The translations under genes and the position numbers were made by a program. Shown here one piece after another: positions 62,997 through 64,000 of a DNA stretch of 64,000 bases. Where the stretch lies: positions 806,001 to 870,000 of the forward strand of contig NZ_JACGZW010000001.1 of the NCBI RefSeq assembly GCF_014145675.1, read 5' to 3'. Below the pieces are notes generated by a model. That model worked only from the letters and a program-made list of their open reading frames with translations, was not told where the DNA came from and did no database searches. Positions within the stretch are counted from its first letter, which is position 1, and the number at the start of each line of letters is the position of its first letter. This DNA comes from Amycolatopsis dendrobii (GTDB lineage Bacteria; Actinomycetota; Actinomycetes; Mycobacteriales; Pseudonocardiaceae).

Positions 62997-63808
62997 CACA
63001 ACTCCTTCACCGCGAGCAGCGGGCCCGCGACCGTGTAGTCGACGACCGGGCCGTCGCGGCAGACCAGCAGCGGCCCGAGCTGGCAGTGCCCGCAGAGCCC
63101 GATCCCGCACTTCATCGCCCGTTCGAGCGAGACCCGGATCGCGGACGCGGGCATCTGTTTCTCCCGCAGCACTTCCGCGCACGCACGCATCATCGGCTCC
63201 GGGCCGCACAGGAACGCCCTGGTGGCCAACGGATCGAGCGCCAGCGCCGCGAGCGGCTTGGTCACGAAGCCGACCGGGCCGGACCAGCCCGCGGCCGGAC
63301 GGTCGACGGTGCGGATCACCTCGACGTCGTGCCGCCGCGTCCAGGAATCCAGCTCGTGCGGGAACAGGAACTCCTCCGGGGCGCGCGCGCCCGCCACCAC
63401 GACGAGCCGCCGGTAGCGGTCGCGGTCCTCCAGCACCGCGGCGAGCACCGGCCGCAACGGGCACAGCCCCGCACCGCCCGCGACGATCACGACGTCGCAC
63501 CCCGCCGCGTCCTCGACGTCCCAACTGGTGCCGTACGGGCCGCGCACGCCCACGACGCACCCCGGCACCAGGTCGTGCAGCGCCCGGCTGACCGCGCCGA
63601 CCGCGCGGATCGTGTGCGCCGGGCCCGGTCCGCTGACCGAGATCGCCACCTCGCCGACTCCGTGGGCGTAGAGCATCATGAACTGTCCGAGCTTCGCCTC
63701 GCCGACCGGCTCGTGCACTGGCTCCAAGCGCAGCGTGACCGAGTCCGCGGTCTCCACGACCCGGCCGGACACCCGGTACGGCACCGGAAGCATCGGCTCC
63801 GCCGTCAT
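62996..63808 (-). CDS. Hydrogenase gamma subunit, FAD/NAD(P)-binding oxidoreductase (HydG-like)
   Basis: 270 residues. Ferredoxin-NADP reductase fold: FAD binding near [23 protein letters not shown](P) binding at [16 protein letters not shown], and a C-terminal 2Fe-2S site in [24 protein letters not shown]. It links the H2 cluster to NAD(P)H. ATG at 63806-63808 overlaps the stop of the beta subunit, and its own stop shares a base with the delta-subunit start. Confidence 0.92.
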   Translation of the reverse strand: MTAEPMLPVPYRVSGRVVETADSVTLRLEPVHEPVGEAKLGQFMMLYAHGVGEVAISVSGPGPAHTIRAVGAVSRALHDLVPGCVVGVRGPYGTSWDVEDAAGCDVVIVAGGAGLCPLRPVLAAVLEDRDRYRRLVVVAGARAPEEFLFPHELDSWTRRHDVEVIRTVDRPAAGWSGPVGFVTKPLAALALDPLATRAFLCGPEPMMRACAEVLREKQMPASAIRVSLERAMKCGIGLCGHCQLGPLLVCRDGPVVDYTVAGPLLAVKEL

Positions 63809-64000
63809 CCGCCCGCTCCGGTCAGCTTCGCCGCTTCCTCGGTGATGTCGATCCCGGCCGGGCACCACGCGATGCACCGGCCGCAGCCGACGCAGCCGGA
63901 GGACCCGAACTGCTCGTGCCAGGTGCCGAGCTTGTGGCTGAACCATTGCCGGTACCGGCTCGCCCCGGACGTCCGGACGCTGCCGCCGTGCACGTAGGAG
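63805..64000 (-). CDS. Hydrogenase beta subunit, 4Fe-4S protein (HydB-like), C-terminal part only
   Basis: The frame is open to the right edge; only the last 64 or so residues are seen. They contain a 4Fe-4S ferredoxin motif, [19 protein letters not shown], the second of the two clusters usual for this subunit. In group 3b enzymes the order beta-gamma-delta-alpha is standard, so this gene should begin the operon or follow closely on it, outside the window. Confidence 0.85.
   Translation of the reverse strand, partial: SYVHGGSVRTSGASRYRQWFSHKLGTWHEQFGSSGCVGCGRCIAWCPAGIDITEEAAKLTGAGG

Noticed and set aside
1..64000. CRISPR arrays, insertion sequences, rRNA operons or prophage
   Set aside because: No regularly spaced direct repeats, transposase motifs, rRNA sequences or phage structural genes were seen.

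Overview
The window comes from a high-GC actinomycete, most likely Amycolatopsis or a close Pseudonocardiaceae relative. Coding regions have extreme third-position GC, GTG and TTG starts are common, and operons are joined by 4-bp ATGA or GTGA overlaps. A guaiacol O-demethylase pair closely resembles GcoAB of Amycolatopsis sp. ATCC 39116. No plasmid, phage, insertion sequence or CRISPR signature was seen.

Layout, left to right. (1) 1-5.4 kb: a PrpF-like isomerase (partial), an MFS carrier and a TcuA-like flavin dehydrogenase form a probable tricarballylate/aconitate-type organic acid operon, followed by a convergent MFS/MarR pair. (2) 5.6-10.9 kb: a peptidase/permease operon (DUF1177-like protein, NCS1 permease, M20 peptidase, PepE) with a divergent IclR regulator. 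(3) 10.9-13.2 kb: an MGT-type glycosyltransferase divergent from a LuxR regulator. (4) 13.4-22.3 kb: a complete L-arabinose regulon (LacI-type regulator, araB, araD, araA, and a ChvE/GguA/GguB-type ABC importer) with two matching palindromic operators. (5) 22.4-24.9 kb: two tandem tRNA-like RNA genes directly before a 758-aa protein I do not recognise; this is the strongest candidate for an undescribed system. (6) 24.9-28.2 kb: an AraC regulator divergent from gcoA-gcoB (aryl ether O-demethylation). (7) 28.4-37.7 kb: a quinone-oxidoreductase-like gene with a divergent TetR regulator and a clear shared operator, then ion-transport genes (CLC, ArsB/NhaD-type permease, CBS protein, CPA1 antiporter, KimA-like importer). 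(8) 38-42.7 kb: a broken terpene synthase, a multicopper oxidase, an acyltransferase-3 protein and a CPBP protease.

(9) 42.7-64 kb resembles the hypoxia/dormancy (DosR/DevR) regulon of mycobacteria. It holds an arginine deiminase operon (permease, ADI, ornithine carbamoyltransferase, carbamate kinase), an Acg-type nitroreductase, a SHOCT protein, an AMIN-like lipoprotein, two WS/DGAT acyltransferases, a DUF4389 protein, an acyl-CoA synthetase, a flavodoxin-like protein, a nicotinate phosphoribosyltransferase, a trehalose-synthase-like glycosyltransferase fused to a YHS domain, a GalT-like protein, a universal stress protein, and most of a group 3b-type NAD(P)-coupled [NiFe]-hydrogenase operon with its maturation protease. 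Five sequences close to the DosR box (GGGACTTTNGGCCC-like) lie in three divergent promoter regions here, so joint oxygen- or redox-responsive control is inferred.

Two copies of a palindromic repeat with a CAG loop (5592-5650, 31979-32025) sit downstream of minus-strand operons and look like a dispersed terminator-type repeat. All functions were inferred by reading the sequence; no database search was run.
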